Assembly: GCF_014352935.1 (NCBI RefSeq)
Contig: NZ_CP060694.1
Span: 124,001 to 188,000 of the forward strand
Origin: Aliarcobacter cryaerophilus
Lineage (GTDB): Bacteria; Campylobacterota; Campylobacteria; Campylobacterales; Arcobacteraceae
DNA: 64,000 nucleotides
Reading direction: 5' to 3'
Shown: one piece after another, positions 19,841 through 30,426 of the stretch
Layout of the letters: every line of letters starts with the position of its first letter
Numbering within the stretch: position 1 is the first letter of the stretch
The notes under the pieces: model-generated
The model's input: the letters and a program-made list of their open reading frames with translations, nothing else
What the model was told of the DNA's origin: nothing
Database searches by the model: none
Made by a program: the position numbers and the translations under genes

Positions 19841-20216
19841 TTATTCTTATTAAGATGTTATTTTTAATATCTTTATGAACTATCTCTTTATCTTTTTTAT
19901 CAAAGAGGGATTTTAAGAAATTTTTTGGGTAAGTAGAACTTAGATTCTCTTTGTTAAAAGTATCTAAATCCTGACATTTGAAGGTACTCTTGCAAACTTT
20001 ATCTTCATATATTTTCATATCTAAAATTGCAACGCCTGCACTAAAAATTTGAACTTGTGTATAATCTTTGAATTTAAAAATAAATCCTTTGTCATTAAAT
20101 TTCATATTTGGTGTTTTTATTAAAATTGTTGCACTGTTTGATTCTAACTGTAGCTCTTTTTGGCTACAACCTGTAAGTAAAAAAAGAAAAGCTACTATGT
20201 AAACTAAATTTTTTAT
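19830..20216 (-). CDS. Small putative lipoprotein with a non-standard start codon
   Basis: I do not recognise the family. The frame is open well beyond the first ATG (20105): reading upstream gives a lipoprotein signal peptide, KNLVYIVAFLFLLTGCSQKE, with lipobox LTGC. The only start that keeps it is ATA at 20216, six bases after an AAAGGA ribosome site; no ATG, GTG or TTG is available in frame there. The product would be about 128 aa, anchored by its lipid in the envelope, with a soluble part containing two more cysteines (VCKSTFKC). If ATG at 20105 were used the product would be a 91-aa cytoplasmic protein without its export signal, which is less plausible. Confidence 0.6.
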   Translation of the reverse strand: MKNLVYIVAFLFLLTGCSQKELQLESNSATILIKTPNMKFNDKGFIFKFKDYTQVQIFSAGVAILDMKIYEDKVCKSTFKCQDLDTFNKENLSSTYPKNFLKSLFDKKDKEIVHKDIKNNILIRIKRD

Positions 20217-20245
20217 TGGAAATCCTTTATTTAAAATTTTTTAAC

Positions 20246-20251
20246 TATAAT
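20246..20251 (+). promoter_or_regulatory. -10 element of queH
   Basis: TATAAT at 20246-20251 would start transcription near 20258. This makes the upstream TTG at 20251 unlikely as the queH start and favours TTG at 20287. Confidence 0.5.
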
Positions 20252-20286
20252 TGTATCTTATTTTAGTTTGTAAAGGTTTATATATT

Positions 20287-21360
20287 TTGTTAGTTCATAT
20301 TTGTTGTGCTGTTGATAGCCACTATTTTTTAGAAAAAATTCAAGAAGAGTATCCAGATGAAAAACTTATAGGCTATTTTTATGACCCAAATATTCATCCA
20401 TATAGTGAATATAGGCTTAGATATTTGGATGTTGAATACTCTTGCAATAAATTAGGAATTCCACTTATTGAAGGTCCTTATAATCTTGAAGAGTGGTTAA
20501 AAAAAGTCAAAGGAATGGAGCATTTACCTGAAAAAGGAGATAGATGTACAGTTTGTTATGATGATAGGCTTGATAATAGTGTTCAAAAAGCAATAGAATT
20601 AGGTCATGATAAGTTCACTACAACTTTATTAATTTCTCCAAAAAAATCCCAAGAGAAACTAGAGATTATTGGAAATAATCTTTTTAAAAAAACTGGAGTA
20701 GAGTTTATTTTTAGAGATTACAGAAGTGGTAATGGTGCAGAAATTCAAGGAGTTCGTGTAAAAGAGAATAGTCTTTATAGACAAAATTATTGTGGTTGTT
20801 TATTTGGTTTAACGGCTCAAAGAGAACATCAAAAAAAGATTATGGATGAGATGTTTAATCCTATTTCAAAACAAATCCTACCTGAATCAATAGAGCAAAG
20901 ATTAGAACTTTACAAAAAAAGAAACACTCTTGAAGATGAGAAAAAAGAGTATAAATTAATTAAACAAAGATTTTTAAATTATAGATTACTAGGAGGAAAA
21001 GTTGTTGTAAATAAAGAGGTTATTCCCTCTTATATTTTTGCTTACTCTACTATAAATAAAAATCAAACTAGTTCAAAAATAGAGTATGAAAAAGATGGTA
21101 TAAACTATTTGGCAAAAGATGAAGTAAAAATAATCTCTTTGAATACTTTTAACAAATTTGCACAAACTAAGTATAAAAATACGAAAGAATTGATGTTTAA
21201 ATCTATAAATTTTGAAGATGAGATAAAATTAAGATCAGATATTTTAAAAAATCCTTTTGATTTAAGTGCTTTAATTGTAATTGATGAGATTATTGATTCT
21301 AAATATGAAATTTTTATAAATAGTGTAACATATGAAGATATAAAAGAGGAGATTGTATGA
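20287..21360 (+). CDS. queH: Epoxyqueuosine reductase QueH
   Basis: 357 aa. QueH performs the last step of queuosine synthesis, reducing epoxyqueuosine in tRNA with a 4Fe-4S cluster. The family signature cysteines are visible: HICCA at the N-terminus, DRCTVCYDDR, and NYCGC after RDYRSGNG. The C-terminal 150 residues extend beyond the core domain and are more variable. I place the start at TTG 20287, ten bases after AAAGG; the longer frame from TTG 20251 overlaps the -10 element. Its stop overlaps lpxB by four bases (ATGA). Confidence 0.88.
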   Translation: MLVHICCAVDSHYFLEKIQEEYPDEKLIGYFYDPNIHPYSEYRLRYLDVEYSCNKLGIPLIEGPYNLEEWLKKVKGMEHLPEKGDRCTVCYDDRLDNSVQKAIELGHDKFTTTLLISPKKSQEKLEIIGNNLFKKTGVEFIFRDYRSGNGAEIQGVRVKENSLYRQNYCGCLFGLTAQREHQKKIMDEMFNPISKQILPESIEQRLELYKKRNTLEDEKKEYKLIKQRFLNYRLLGGKVVVNKEVIPSYIFAYSTINKNQTSSKIEYEKDGINYLAKDEVKIISLNTFNKFAQTKYKNTKELMFKSINFEDEIKLRSDILKNPFDLSALIVIDEIIDSKYEIFINSVTYEDIKEEIV

Positions 21361-22400
21361 AAGTTTTAGTAAGTGCTATGGAGACATCATCGAATATTCA
21401 TCTAAAAGAGTTAAAAAAATATTTAGATGATGATATTGAGTTTGTTGGAGTTTTTGATAAGGAGTTAGGAAATCCTCTTTATGATTTAAGCTCTTTAGCA
21501 ATTATGGGATTTGTTGATGCTCTCAAAAAATTAAAATTCTTTTTTCGTCTTAGAGATGAACTTGTAGAGCTAGCAAAAGATTGTGATAAGGTTTTACTTC
21601 TTGATAGTAGTGGATTTAATCTGCCTTTAGCAAAGAAACTAAGAGAGACATATCCAAATAAAGAGATTATTTATTATATTCTTCCTCAAGCTTGGGCTTG
21701 GAAGAGAAAAAGAGTAATTGCTTTAGAGAAATATTGTACAAAATTATGTTCAATTTTACCTTTTGAAAGTGATATTTATAATGATAAATCTAAAATAACT
21801 TATGTAGGGCATCCTCTTTTAGATGAGATACCAAAATTTAAAAATGAGCTATCAAATTCAGGTAAAATAGTTTTTATGCCAGGCAGTAGAAAAACTGAGA
21901 TAAAAAACTTAATGCCTGTTTTTAAAGATTTGATTAAAAAAATTCCGAATAAAGGTTATATTTTGGTAATTCCATCAAAATTTAGTGATGAATATATAAA
22001 AAAAGTTTATGGAGATATTGGCGATTTTAAAATATCTAAAAATGCACACGAAGCACTTTTAGAAGCTGAATATGCTTTTATTTGCTCTGGAACAGCAACT
22101 TTAGAAGCTGCACTTATAGGAACTCCTTTTACTTTATCTTATATAGCAAAAAAATTAGATTTTTTTATTGGAAAAACTTTTGTAAAATTAAATTATGTAG
22201 GGCTTGCAAATATCTTTTTTGAAAAAATGACAAATAAGAAACTCCATAGTGAATTTTTACAAAATGAAGTAAGTGTTGAAAATCTTTTAAAAGATTATAA
22301 AAATTTAGATAGAGAACTTTTTTTTGAAAATTCAAAGCTTTTAAGAGTCTATTTAAAACATGGAAGCTCAAGAAATGTTGCAAGCATTATAAAAAACTAA
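21357..22400 (+). CDS. lpxB: Lipid-A-disaccharide synthase
   Basis: 347 aa. LpxB joins UDP-2,3-diacylglucosamine and lipid X to make the lipid A disaccharide at the inner membrane. Seen: the N-terminal GT-B half with VSAMETSSNIHLKEL and LDSSGFNLPLAK, the family segment YYILPQAWAWKRKR, the linker VGHPLLDE, then the donor half with FMPGSRKTEI and FICSGTATLEAALIGTPFTL. It is somewhat shorter than the E. coli enzyme (about 380 aa), as in relatives. It overlaps queH by four bases. Confidence 0.95.
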   Translation: MKVLVSAMETSSNIHLKELKKYLDDDIEFVGVFDKELGNPLYDLSSLAIMGFVDALKKLKFFFRLRDELVELAKDCDKVLLLDSSGFNLPLAKKLRETYPNKEIIYYILPQAWAWKRKRVIALEKYCTKLCSILPFESDIYNDKSKITYVGHPLLDEIPKFKNELSNSGKIVFMPGSRKTEIKNLMPVFKDLIKKIPNKGYILVIPSKFSDEYIKKVYGDIGDFKISKNAHEALLEAEYAFICSGTATLEAALIGTPFTLSYIAKKLDFFIGKTFVKLNYVGLANIFFEKMTNKKLHSEFLQNEVSVENLLKDYKNLDRELFFENSKLLRVYLKHGSSRNVASIIKN

Positions 22401-22412
22401 ACTACTTTTAGT

Positions 22413-22418
22413 TATAAT
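22413..22418 (+). promoter_or_regulatory. -10 element of the fabZ transcript
   Basis: TATAAT in TTTTAGTTATAATCC, about 36 bases before the fabZ ATG, in the short gap after lpxB. It suggests a separate start for the fabZ-lpxA-clpX-mreBC run. Confidence 0.5.
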
Positions 22419-22453
22419 CCACAACTTTAGCAATTTTAAATTCAGGAATTATT

Positions 22454-22897
22454 ATGTTTGATATTATACAAATTCAAGAGATTTTACCTCACAGATACCC
22501 TCTTCTTCTAGTAGATAGAATTACAGATATGGAAGTTGCAAAATCTATAAAAGGTTTTAAAAATATCTCTATATCTGAACCAGCATTTCAAGGACATTTT
22601 CCTGGGCATCCAATTTATCCAGGTGTTATGATTCTTGAAGGAATGGCTCAATGTGGTGGAGTTTTAGCTCTTAAGAGTTCAGGTTTAACTGATGAGCAGA
22701 TGAAAGATAAAGTTATATATTTTATGAGTATAGACAAGGCAAAATTTAGAAATCCAGTTCGTCCAGGAGATAGACTTGACTATGAATTAACGGCTATAAA
22801 AATGAAAAGTACTTTAATGGTACTTGAAGGAAAGGCTTATGTTGATGGTAAACTAACTGCTGAAGCAGAGTTTAAAGCAATGATAGTTGATAAATAA
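22454..22897 (+). CDS. fabZ: (3R)-hydroxyacyl-ACP dehydratase FabZ
   Basis: 147 aa, full length. FabZ removes water from 3-hydroxyacyl-ACP in fatty acid elongation. The hot-dog fold motifs are clear: [14 protein letters not shown], then [20 protein letters not shown] with the catalytic His and Glu. The position before lpxA is classic, since FabZ and LpxA compete for the same 3-hydroxyacyl-ACP pool. Confidence 0.97.
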   Translation: MFDIIQIQEILPHRYPLLLVDRITDMEVAKSIKGFKNISISEPAFQGHFPGHPIYPGVMILEGMAQCGGVLALKSSGLTDEQMKDKVIYFMSIDKAKFRNPVRPGDRLDYELTAIKMKSTLMVLEGKAYVDGKLTAEAEFKAMIVDK

Positions 22898-22909
22898 TTA
22901 AGGTCGAAA

Positions 22910-23713
22910 ATGAGTAATATTCACAAAACAGCCATTATTGAAGATGGTGCAATTTTAGGGGAAAATGTAACGGTTGGCGCATATACTATTATAGGAAAAG
23001 ATGTAAAAATCGGTGATGGAACTGTAATCGACTCTCATACAGTAATAGCTGGAAAAACAACTATTGGTAAAAATAATCATATTTTTTCACATGCTTCAAT
23101 TGGAACAATTCCACAAGATTTAAAGTTTAATCCAAATGATGATGTTGAATTAATTATTGGTGATAATAATAAGATTAGAGAATACACTTTATTTAATCCA
23201 GGAACTGTAACAGGACACTCTAAAACAGTTATTGGGAATAATAATTTATTTATGGGATATGTTCATGTGGCGCATGATTGTGTTATTGGGAATAACTCAA
23301 TTTTTGCAAATGGTGTAACTTTGGCTGGTCATGTTGAGTGTGGAGATTTTGTAGTTATTGGAGGTCTTACTCCAATTCACCAATTTTGTAAAATTGGAAC
23401 GGGAGTTATGGTAGGAGGAGCTAGCGCAGTTGCACAAGATATTCCACCATTTTGTTTAGCTGAAGGGAATAAAGCTTTAGTAAAAGGATTAAATCTTGTA
23501 GGTCTTAGACGAAGACTAGAAAATAGAGAAGATGTAGATGCTTTAAAACATGCATATAGAGAACTATTTAACATGAGAAGACCTCTTCAAGAAGCTGCTC
23601 TTGATTTATATGAAAATGATAAGAATCCTTATGTAAAAGAGATGGCAAATTTTGTATTAAATACAAAAAGAGGTATCCCTTTTGAAAGAAAAATAAAGAG
23701 CGAAAATGAGTAA
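22910..23713 (+). CDS. lpxA: UDP-N-acetylglucosamine O-acyltransferase LpxA
   Basis: 267 aa. LpxA transfers a 3-hydroxyacyl chain from ACP to UDP-GlcNAc, the first step of lipid A. Left-handed beta-helix hexapeptide repeats run through residues 1-190 ([20 protein letters not shown] and similar), with the catalytic His in [15 protein letters not shown], and an alpha-helical C-terminal domain ([20 protein letters not shown]). It lies 12 bases after fabZ and overlaps clpX by eight bases. Confidence 0.97.
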   Translation: MSNIHKTAIIEDGAILGENVTVGAYTIIGKDVKIGDGTVIDSHTVIAGKTTIGKNNHIFSHASIGTIPQDLKFNPNDDVELIIGDNNKIREYTLFNPGTVTGHSKTVIGNNNLFMGYVHVAHDCVIGNNSIFANGVTLAGHVECGDFVVIGGLTPIHQFCKIGTGVMVGGASAVAQDIPPFCLAEGNKALVKGLNLVGLRRRLENREDVDALKHAYRELFNMRRPLQEAALDLYENDKNPYVKEMANFVLNTKRGIPFERKIKSENE

Positions 23714-24926
23714 ATTAATATGTGATTTTTGTGGAGCTTCTGACACAAAAGCAAATCCTATAATAACAGGAGACAATGCTTGTATATGTAAAGCTTGCGT
23801 TGGTGCTGCGTATGATATTATGAGTGGAGATTTTGTTGATGGTGAAACAAAATCTAAACCTGAAAAAGTAGAAAATATAAAAATAAAAACTCCTGCTGAG
23901 TTAAAAAAGATTTTAGATGAGTATGTTATAGGTCAAGAAAGAGCTAAAAAGGTTCTTTCTGTTGCTGTTTATAACCATTATAAAAGAATTTTTAGAAAAG
24001 ATGAATTACAAGGTGATATTGAATTAAATAAATCAAATGTACTTTTAATTGGTCCAACTGGAAGTGGAAAAACTCTTTTGGCTCAAACAATATCAAAATA
24101 TCTTGATGTTCCTCTTGCTATTGCAGATGCAACAAGTTTAACAGAAGCTGGATATGTTGGAGATGATGTTGAAAATGTTGTAACAAGACTTGTTCAAGCT
24201 GCTGGTGGAGATATTGAAAAAGCTCAAAGAGGAATAATTTTTATTGATGAGATTGATAAAATTGCAAGAATGAGTGAAAATAGAAGCATAACTAGAGATG
24301 TTTCAGGAGAGGGAGTTCAGCAAGCACTTCTTAAAATTATAGAGGGTGCTGTTGTAAATGTTCCACCAAAAGGTGGAAGAAAACACCCTGGTCAAGACTC
24401 TTTACAAGTAGATACTACAAATATTTTATTTATTTGTGGTGGAGCTTTTGATGGTCTTGAAGATATAATAAAAAGAAAACAAGGTTCGAATGTTTTAGGA
24501 TTTAATCAAGATAAAAAATCAAAAGTTGAACAAGATAAGATTATCTCAAATGTAGAAACAGATGATTTAGTAAAATATGGGCTTATTCCTGAACTTATTG
24601 GAAGGCTTCATATGATTGCAACTTTAAATGAGATCACAAAAGAAGATATGGTTCATATTTTAACAGAGCCAAAAAATGCCTTAATCAAACAATATATAAA
24701 ATTATTTGAGATGGATAATGTAACTTTAGAATTTGAAAAAGATGCCCTTTTAGAGTTAGCAAATTTAGCAATTATTAGAAAAACAGGGGCAAGAGGTTTG
24801 AGGTCGATTTTGGAAGATATTATGCTTGATATTATGTTTGATCTTCCAAAATATAAGAGTAAAAAAATAGTGATTACAAAAGATGTAGTTTTAAAAACAG
24901 AAGAACCAAAAGTTATAAAAGGATAA
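23706..24926 (+). CDS. clpX: ATP-dependent Clp protease ATP-binding subunit ClpX
   Basis: 406 aa. ClpX unfolds tagged proteins and feeds them to ClpP. The N-terminal zinc-binding domain has Cys 6, 9, 28 and 31. Walker A GPTGSGKT is near residues 116-123, Walker B is [12 protein letters not shown], and the [10 protein letters not shown] and GLIPELIGR segments (the latter an IGF-loop and sensor region neighbour) match the family. The C-terminal small domain includes [20 protein letters not shown]. The gene overlaps lpxA and sits five bases before mreB. Confidence 0.98.
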   Translation: MSKLICDFCGASDTKANPIITGDNACICKACVGAAYDIMSGDFVDGETKSKPEKVENIKIKTPAELKKILDEYVIGQERAKKVLSVAVYNHYKRIFRKDELQGDIELNKSNVLLIGPTGSGKTLLAQTISKYLDVPLAIADATSLTEAGYVGDDVENVVTRLVQAAGGDIEKAQRGIIFIDEIDKIARMSENRSITRDVSGEGVQQALLKIIEGAVVNVPPKGGRKHPGQDSLQVDTTNILFICGGAFDGLEDIIKRKQGSNVLGFNQDKKSKVEQDKIISNVETDDLVKYGLIPELIGRLHMIATLNEITKEDMVHILTEPKNALIKQYIKLFEMDNVTLEFEKDALLELANLAIIRKTGARGLRSILEDIMLDIMFDLPKYKSKKIVITKDVVLKTEEPKVIKG

Positions 24927-24931
24927 ATAAT

Positions 24932-25972
24932 ATGATTTTAGATAAATTTATAGGCGTTTTTTCAAACGATATGGCAATAGATTTAGGTACAGCAAACACA
25001 ATCGTATCTGTAAAAGGTAAAGGTATTATTATAAATGAACCTTCTGTTGTAGCAGTACAAAGAGATAGACAAGGTAAAGATAAAATTTTAGCAGTTGGTC
25101 AAGAAGCAAAAAGAATGTTAGGAAAAACTCCAATAAATATTCAAGCAGTTCGTCCTATGCAAGATGGAGTTATTGCTGATTTTGAGATGACTGAAAGAAT
25201 GATTAGATATTTTATTGAAAAAGCACACTCAAGAAAATCATTTATAAGACCTAGAGTAATTATTTGTATTCCTTATGGTATAACTCAAGTTGAGAGAAAA
25301 GCAGTTGAAGAGTCAGCTTTAAGTGCAGGTGCTAGAGAAGTTTTCCTTGTGGAAGAGCCAATGGCAGCAGCAATTGGAGCTGGTATTCCAGTAAGTGATC
25401 CAGAAGGTCATGTTGTTGTTGATATTGGTGGAGGTACAACAGAGATTGGTGTTACATCTTTGGGTGGTTTAGTTTTATGTAAATCAGTTAAAGTTGGTGG
25501 AGATAAAATTGATAGATCAATTATTGAATATGTAAGACAAAACTATAATTTATTTATAGGAGAGAGAACAGCTGAAACTGTAAAAATAGAGGTTGGAGCT
25601 GCAATTAAACTTGATCCTGAATTAAAAATACAAATTAAAGGTAAAGATCACTCTGGATACTTATCTACAATTGAGCTTGGAAGTGAAGGAATTAGAATTG
25701 CAATAAAAGAGCCTCTAAAAGAGATAGCTTCTGCAATTAGAAGCGTTTTAGAAAATATGCCACCAGATTTAGCAGGAGATGTTGTTGATAATGGAATTAT
25801 AATAACAGGTGGAGGAGCTTTAATTAGAGGATTAGATAAATATCTAACTGAAATTGTAAAAATTCCTGTAAGAATTGCAGATGAGCCACTTTTATCTGTT
25901 GCTTATGGAACAAGTCAAGTTTTAGATGAGCCAGGACTTTTAAAAATCATTGAAGATATGAAAAACTCTTAA
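24932..25972 (+). CDS. mreB: Rod shape-determining protein MreB
   Basis: 346 aa. This actin-like protein forms membrane-associated filaments that position the cell-wall elongation machinery. Nucleotide-binding motifs: AIDLGTANTIV (phosphate 1), VDIGGGTTEIGV (phosphate 2), and IIITGGGALIRGLD (adenosine). Length and sequence are typical. It is followed by mreC 12 bases on. Confidence 0.98.
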   Translation: MILDKFIGVFSNDMAIDLGTANTIVSVKGKGIIINEPSVVAVQRDRQGKDKILAVGQEAKRMLGKTPINIQAVRPMQDGVIADFEMTERMIRYFIEKAHSRKSFIRPRVIICIPYGITQVERKAVEESALSAGAREVFLVEEPMAAAIGAGIPVSDPEGHVVVDIGGGTTEIGVTSLGGLVLCKSVKVGGDKIDRSIIEYVRQNYNLFIGERTAETVKIEVGAAIKLDPELKIQIKGKDHSGYLSTIELGSEGIRIAIKEPLKEIASAIRSVLENMPPDLAGDVVDNGIIITGGGALIRGLDKYLTEIVKIPVRIADEPLLSVAYGTSQVLDEPGLLKIIEDMKNS

Positions 25973-25984
25973 ATTATTTAAAAA

Positions 25985-26824
25985 ATGAAGAGATTTTTAT
26001 TTTTACTACTAATTGTATTTGCTGGACTATCTTATCTATTTGAATTAGATGAGTTTCTAGCAAAACACTTTAAAGTATTTGGAAATTTAAAAGAGTCATA
26101 TATAAATACATACATAAGTGTATCCCAAAAGTTTGCAAACCACTTTGAGCATGAAAGACTAATAAGAGATCTTCAAAATGAGAATTTAGAACTAAAAGAG
26201 TATAAAGCATTATACAATACTACAGTGTCAGCAATAGAAGATTTAAGAAATTTAATACAAAATATTGAGATTCCAGAAATTAACTCTAAAATTGAAGTTA
26301 TTAGAGTTTTATCATATGTAAATTTTGATGATTTCACAAGTGTTTGGTTAGATAAAGCTCCTACTGATAATAAAATATTAGGATTAATAGCTGATAATTA
26401 TGCTGCTGGAATCTCTATGACTAAAAATGGTAAAAGAATAGGACTTCTAAATGGAAATAAAGATTGTACTTATGCTGTTTTTATAGGAAATGAGAGAAAT
26501 CCTGGAATTGCAACTTCAAATGATGAATCATCAGATTTATTATCTGTAAAATTTATTCCCGTTTGGGCTGATATAAATGTTGGAGATGAAGTTATAACTT
26601 CAGGAATGGATAATATTTTTTATGAGGGACTTAGAGTTGGTAAAGTTGTAGAGATAAAAGATTTCCCAGAGATGAAAATTGCAACAATACAACCATATGC
26701 AAAACCTCTAAAAAAGAGATTCTTTTACACTTATGAAGCAAATAACAACATTGACAATCAAGAGAAGAGTATTTTAGAAAATTTAGATGAGTCAAAAAAA
26801 GTAGAGAATAAAGAGCAAAAATAG
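25985..26824 (+). CDS. mreC: Rod shape-determining protein MreC
   Basis: 279 aa. One N-terminal membrane helix (residues 4-20, FLFLLLIVFAGLSYLF), a coiled coil (about 55-90), then the periplasmic beta domain with NGKRIGLLNG and INVGDEVITSGMDNIFYEGL, a segment typical of MreC. It links MreB inside the cell to the wall-synthesis enzymes outside. mreD does not follow; the next gene is on the other strand. Confidence 0.93.
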   Translation: MKRFLFLLLIVFAGLSYLFELDEFLAKHFKVFGNLKESYINTYISVSQKFANHFEHERLIRDLQNENLELKEYKALYNTTVSAIEDLRNLIQNIEIPEINSKIEVIRVLSYVNFDDFTSVWLDKAPTDNKILGLIADNYAAGISMTKNGKRIGLLNGNKDCTYAVFIGNERNPGIATSNDESSDLLSVKFIPVWADINVGDEVITSGMDNIFYEGLRVGKVVEIKDFPEMKIATIQPYAKPLKKRFFYTYEANNNIDNQEKSILENLDESKKVENKEQK

Positions 26825-26843
26825 TAATTTTTAATATATAAAA

Positions 26844-27452
26844 TTAATATCTAGCCATTATTCTATCAACATCTCCCCAAGATAATTTATTATCCTTTTT
26901 AAACATATTATAGATATATCTTGCAAACATATCTGTTTCTATGTTAACTTTACTTCCTGATTTATAATTTTTAAAAATTGTATTTTGTATAGTATGTGGA
27001 ATTATTGTTAATCTAAAAGAAGTTTCAAAAACATCATTAACTGTAAGTGAAACTCCATCAATAGTAATACTTCCTTTTGGAATAACAAATTTAATAAACT
27101 CTTTTGGTAAAGATATATAAAAATCAGTAGAGTTTCCATTTTTCTCTATTTTTTCAACTACACCAATACAATCAACATGTCCTTGGACAATATGACCTTC
27201 AAATCTATCCCCCATTTGCATAGCTGGTTCTATATGAACTTCGTTTTTGTAGTTTTCTAAAGCTAAAAGAGATGTGCTTTCAGGAGATAACTCTACATTA
27301 AAACTATTATTTGAAATTTTAATAACAGTTAAACAAGCTCCATTTACAGCAATAGAGTCACCAATTTTTGGTTTATAGTTTGATTTTAGAGTTAAAATAT
27401 TGTTTGAAAAGCTTTCTACTTTTGCTAATTCTCTTATAAGCCCTGTAAACAC
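26844..27452 (-). CDS. ribE: Riboflavin synthase, alpha subunit
   Basis: 202 aa. The enzyme converts two 6,7-dimethyl-8-ribityllumazine molecules into riboflavin and a pyrimidine. It has two similar barrels: the first begins MFTGLI and includes GDSIAVNGACLTV, the second begins GHIVQGHVDCIGVV and includes GSITIDGVSLTVND. The start is GTG at 27452, after AAAGG, giving the family-typical MFTGL start. It is divergent from mnmG, and the two -10 elements overlap. Confidence 0.95.
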   Translation of the reverse strand: MFTGLIRELAKVESFSNNILTLKSNYKPKIGDSIAVNGACLTVIKISNNSFNVELSPESTSLLALENYKNEVHIEPAMQMGDRFEGHIVQGHVDCIGVVEKIEKNGNSTDFYISLPKEFIKFVIPKGSITIDGVSLTVNDVFETSFRLTIIPHTIQNTIFKNYKSGSKVNIETDMFARYIYNMFKKDNKLSWGDVDRIMARY

Positions 27453-27474
27453 TTAAAAAACCTTTAGATAAAAT

Positions 27475-27491
27475 TTGGTTATAATAGCCAA
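27475..27491. promoter_or_regulatory. Overlapping divergent -10 elements of ribE and mnmG
   Basis: The 17-base near-palindrome TTGGTTATAATAGCCAA reads TATAAT on the plus strand (27480-27485) and TATTAT on the minus strand in the same place. Both genes could only be started alternately from here. Confidence 0.5.
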
Positions 27492-27557
27492 AAATTCATA
27501 AGAAGCTAATTTTTACTAATATTTAAAAATCTGATACTCTTTAAAAAGGAAAATTTA

Positions 27558-29441
27558 ATGCAATACGATATTATCGTTGTTGGTGCAGGACATGCTGGTA
27601 TTGAAGCAGCACTAGCAGGTGCAAGACTTGGAAAAAAAACTTTATTAATCACAATGCTTGTTGAGCAAATAGGAGCTGCTAGTTGTAACCCTGCTATTGG
27701 AGGTTTAGCAAAAGGTCATTTAGTAAGAGAACTAGATGCTCTTGGTGGAGAGATGGGACTTTGTACAGATGCTACAGGAATTCAGTTTAGAATACTAAAT
27801 GATTCAAAAGGTGCAGCTGTTCAAGGTACACGTGCTCAAATTGATATGGATGAATACAAGGAGTATATGCGAAAAGTTTGTCACAATACTGCTAATTTAG
27901 ATATTTATCAAGATGAGGTTAGTTATTTAATCGTTGAAAATGATGAAGTCTTAGGAGTAAAAACAAAACTTGGAGAAGAGTTTAAATCTAAAAAAACTAT
28001 TCTTACAACAGGAACTTTTATGCGAGGTTTAATTCATATTGGAGAGAATACTTATGAAGCAGGACGTGCTTGGGAGTTGCCATCTACTACTCTTTCAATT
28101 CAACTTAAAGAGCTTGGATTAAATGTAGGAAGACTTAAAACTGGAACACCTTCAAGACTTGATGCAAATAGTATTGATTTTTCAGTTATGGAGACTCATG
28201 GTGGAGATATAAAACCAACACCTTTTTCTTTTAGAACACCTAGAAAAACTTTTAACCCAACACAATATCCTTGTTATGTAACATATACAAATCTTGATAC
28301 TCACGAAATAATTTCACAAAATTTTCATAGAGCTCCAATTTATACAGGACAAATTCAAGGTTCAGGTCCAAGATATTGTCCTAGTATTGAAGATAAAGTT
28401 AAAAGATTTAGTGAAAGAGAGAGACATCAACTATTTTTAGAGCCACAAACTTCTAAGTGTACAGAGTATTACATAAATGGAATGTCAAGTTCACTTCCTA
28501 TTGAAATACAAAAAAAGATGATAGCTAGTGTAAAAGGTTTAGAGAATGCAAGAGTTATTAGATATGGATATGCTATTGAGTATGATTATGTTGATCCAAC
28601 AGAGCTAAAACACACACTTGAAACAAAAAAGATAAAAAATCTTTATCATGCTGGACAGATAAATGCAACAACAGGATATGAAGAAGCAGCAGCTCAAGGA
28701 TTGATGGCAAGTATAAATGCATCTTTGGCAATAGATGGAAAAGAGCCTTTTATTTTAAGACGAGATGAGGCATATATTGGTGTTTTAATCGATGATTTAG
28801 TTACAAAAGGAACGCACGAACCATATAGAATGTTTACAAGTAGGGCTGAGTATAGACTTCTTTTAAGAGAAGAGAATGCTGATTTGAGATTAAGTCATTA
28901 TGGATATGAATTAGGGCTTATCTCTAAAGAGCAAATAGACAAGGTAGAAGAGAAAAGAAAAACTCTTCAACAGGCTGTAGAGTTTATGGCAAATACATGG
29001 ATAACTGCAAAAAAAGAGACTTTGGAACTTCTTGAAAGTATTGGCGAAGATAAAATAAATGATAGAGTTTTATTAATAGATTTAATAGGAAGAAACACTA
29101 TTGATAAAGAGAAATTTGATGTTTTATTACCTAGTTTAAAAGAGCTTGATGATTATTTCAAAGAGCAAATTATTATAGAAGCAAAATATTATAGATATAT
29201 TCAAAAGCAACAAAAACAGATAGAAAAAATGAAGAAAATGCTAAAACTAAATATACCTGAAAACTTCTCTTATAGAGGACTTCCAGGGCTTTCAAATGAG
29301 GTTGTTGAGAAGCTTGAAAAGCATAGACCACCAACTTTATATAATGCAAGTTTAATATCGGGAATTACACCAGCGGCTTTGGATATTGTACATTTAAATT
29401 TGAATATGTCACAAACACTAAAAAATGAGAATGGACATTAA
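27558..29441 (+). CDS. mnmG: tRNA uridine-5-carboxymethylaminomethyl modification enzyme MnmG (GidA)
   Basis: 627 aa. With MnmE it uses FAD and folate to modify the wobble uridine of several tRNAs. The N-terminal FAD motif is [20 protein letters not shown]; family signatures are [19 protein letters not shown] and [19 protein letters not shown]; the C-terminal helical domain has [13 protein letters not shown]. Length is typical. Ribosome site AAAAGGAAA. Confidence 0.98.
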   Translation: MQYDIIVVGAGHAGIEAALAGARLGKKTLLITMLVEQIGAASCNPAIGGLAKGHLVRELDALGGEMGLCTDATGIQFRILNDSKGAAVQGTRAQIDMDEYKEYMRKVCHNTANLDIYQDEVSYLIVENDEVLGVKTKLGEEFKSKKTILTTGTFMRGLIHIGENTYEAGRAWELPSTTLSIQLKELGLNVGRLKTGTPSRLDANSIDFSVMETHGGDIKPTPFSFRTPRKTFNPTQYPCYVTYTNLDTHEIISQNFHRAPIYTGQIQGSGPRYCPSIEDKVKRFSERERHQLFLEPQTSKCTEYYINGMSSSLPIEIQKKMIASVKGLENARVIRYGYAIEYDYVDPTELKHTLETKKIKNLYHAGQINATTGYEEAAAQGLMASINASLAIDGKEPFILRRDEAYIGVLIDDLVTKGTHEPYRMFTSRAEYRLLLREENADLRLSHYGYELGLISKEQIDKVEEKRKTLQQAVEFMANTWITAKKETLELLESIGEDKINDRVLLIDLIGRNTIDKEKFDVLLPSLKELDDYFKEQIIIEAKYYRYIQKQQKQIEKMKKMLKLNIPENFSYRGLPGLSNEVVEKLEKHRPPTLYNASLISGITPAALDIVHLNLNMSQTLKNENGH

Positions 29442-29520
29442 ATAGTGATAATATGTACATTAAAAATTGATAATAAGATACTATCTAAATATTGTATTTT
29501 TAAATAAATTAGGAGAAAAA

Positions 29521-30381
29521 ATGAAATTTGTAGGAGCACATGTAAGTGCAAGTGGTGGAGTTTTTAATGCTCCTAAAAATGCTGTTGAAATTGGTGCAAA
29601 AGCTTTTGCTCTTTTTACAAAAAATCAAAGACAGTGGAGTGCAAAAGCACTTGATAATAAAACGATAGATTTATGGTTTAAAGAGTTAGAAAAATCAAAA
29701 ATAGAACCAAAGCATATTTTACCTCACGACTCATATTTGATAAATTTAGGGCATCCCAATAGTGATGCTAGAGAGAAATCTTTAAATAGTTTTATAGATG
29801 AAGTTCAAAGATGTGAAATTTTAGCTCTTGATAGACTAAATTTTCATCCAGGAAGCCATTTAAGAGAGATTAGTGAAGAGGAGTGTTTGAATAATATCGC
29901 AGAGTCTATGAACATAGTTTTGAATAAAACAAGTGGCGTAAAACTTGTACTTGAAAACACAGCAGGTCAAGGAAGTAATCTTGGATATAAATTTGAACAC
30001 CTAGCTTATATTATAGATAAAATCGAGGATAAATCAAGAGTTGGTGTATGTATTGATACTTGTCATATGTTTACAGCTGGGTATGATATAAGAACACGAG
30101 AAGCTTATGATAAAACTTGGGATGAGTTTGAAAAGATTGTAGGCTTTAAATATTTAAGTGGAATGCATATAAATGACTCAAAACCTGAGCTTGGAAGTAG
30201 AGTTGATAGACACGATAGTTTAGGCTGTGGAAAAATTGGTTGGGATTCATTTAAATTTTTGATGAATGATTCAAGAATGGATGATATTCCACTTATTTTA
30301 GAGACTATTGATGAGTCTATTTGGGCAAAAGAGATAGAGACTTTATATAGTTTTGTAGAAGATAGTTCAACTATAAAATAA
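29521..30381 (+). CDS. nfo: Endonuclease IV (AP endonuclease)
   Basis: 286 aa. It cuts DNA 5' of abasic sites using three zinc ions on a TIM barrel. Metal ligands are visible in [58 protein letters not shown] and PLILETID. The frame is open from 29467, but the ATG at 29521 follows AGGAG and gives the standard [10 protein letters not shown] start. Confidence 0.96.
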   Translation: MKFVGAHVSASGGVFNAPKNAVEIGAKAFALFTKNQRQWSAKALDNKTIDLWFKELEKSKIEPKHILPHDSYLINLGHPNSDAREKSLNSFIDEVQRCEILALDRLNFHPGSHLREISEEECLNNIAESMNIVLNKTSGVKLVLENTAGQGSNLGYKFEHLAYIIDKIEDKSRVGVCIDTCHMFTAGYDIRTREAYDKTWDEFEKIVGFKYLSGMHINDSKPELGSRVDRHDSLGCGKIGWDSFKFLMNDSRMDDIPLILETIDESIWAKEIETLYSFVEDSSTIK

Positions 30382-30412
30382 AAAAGTGAGAATTTAAAAC
30401 TCACTTTTTTTA
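30380..30412. terminator. Two-way terminator between nfo and the SDR gene
   Basis: AAAAAGTGAG and CTCACTTTTT form a 10-bp stem between converging genes. A runs on the left and Ts on the right give a usable tail on both strands. Confidence 0.9.
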
Positions 30413-30426
30413 AATAATTGAAAATT

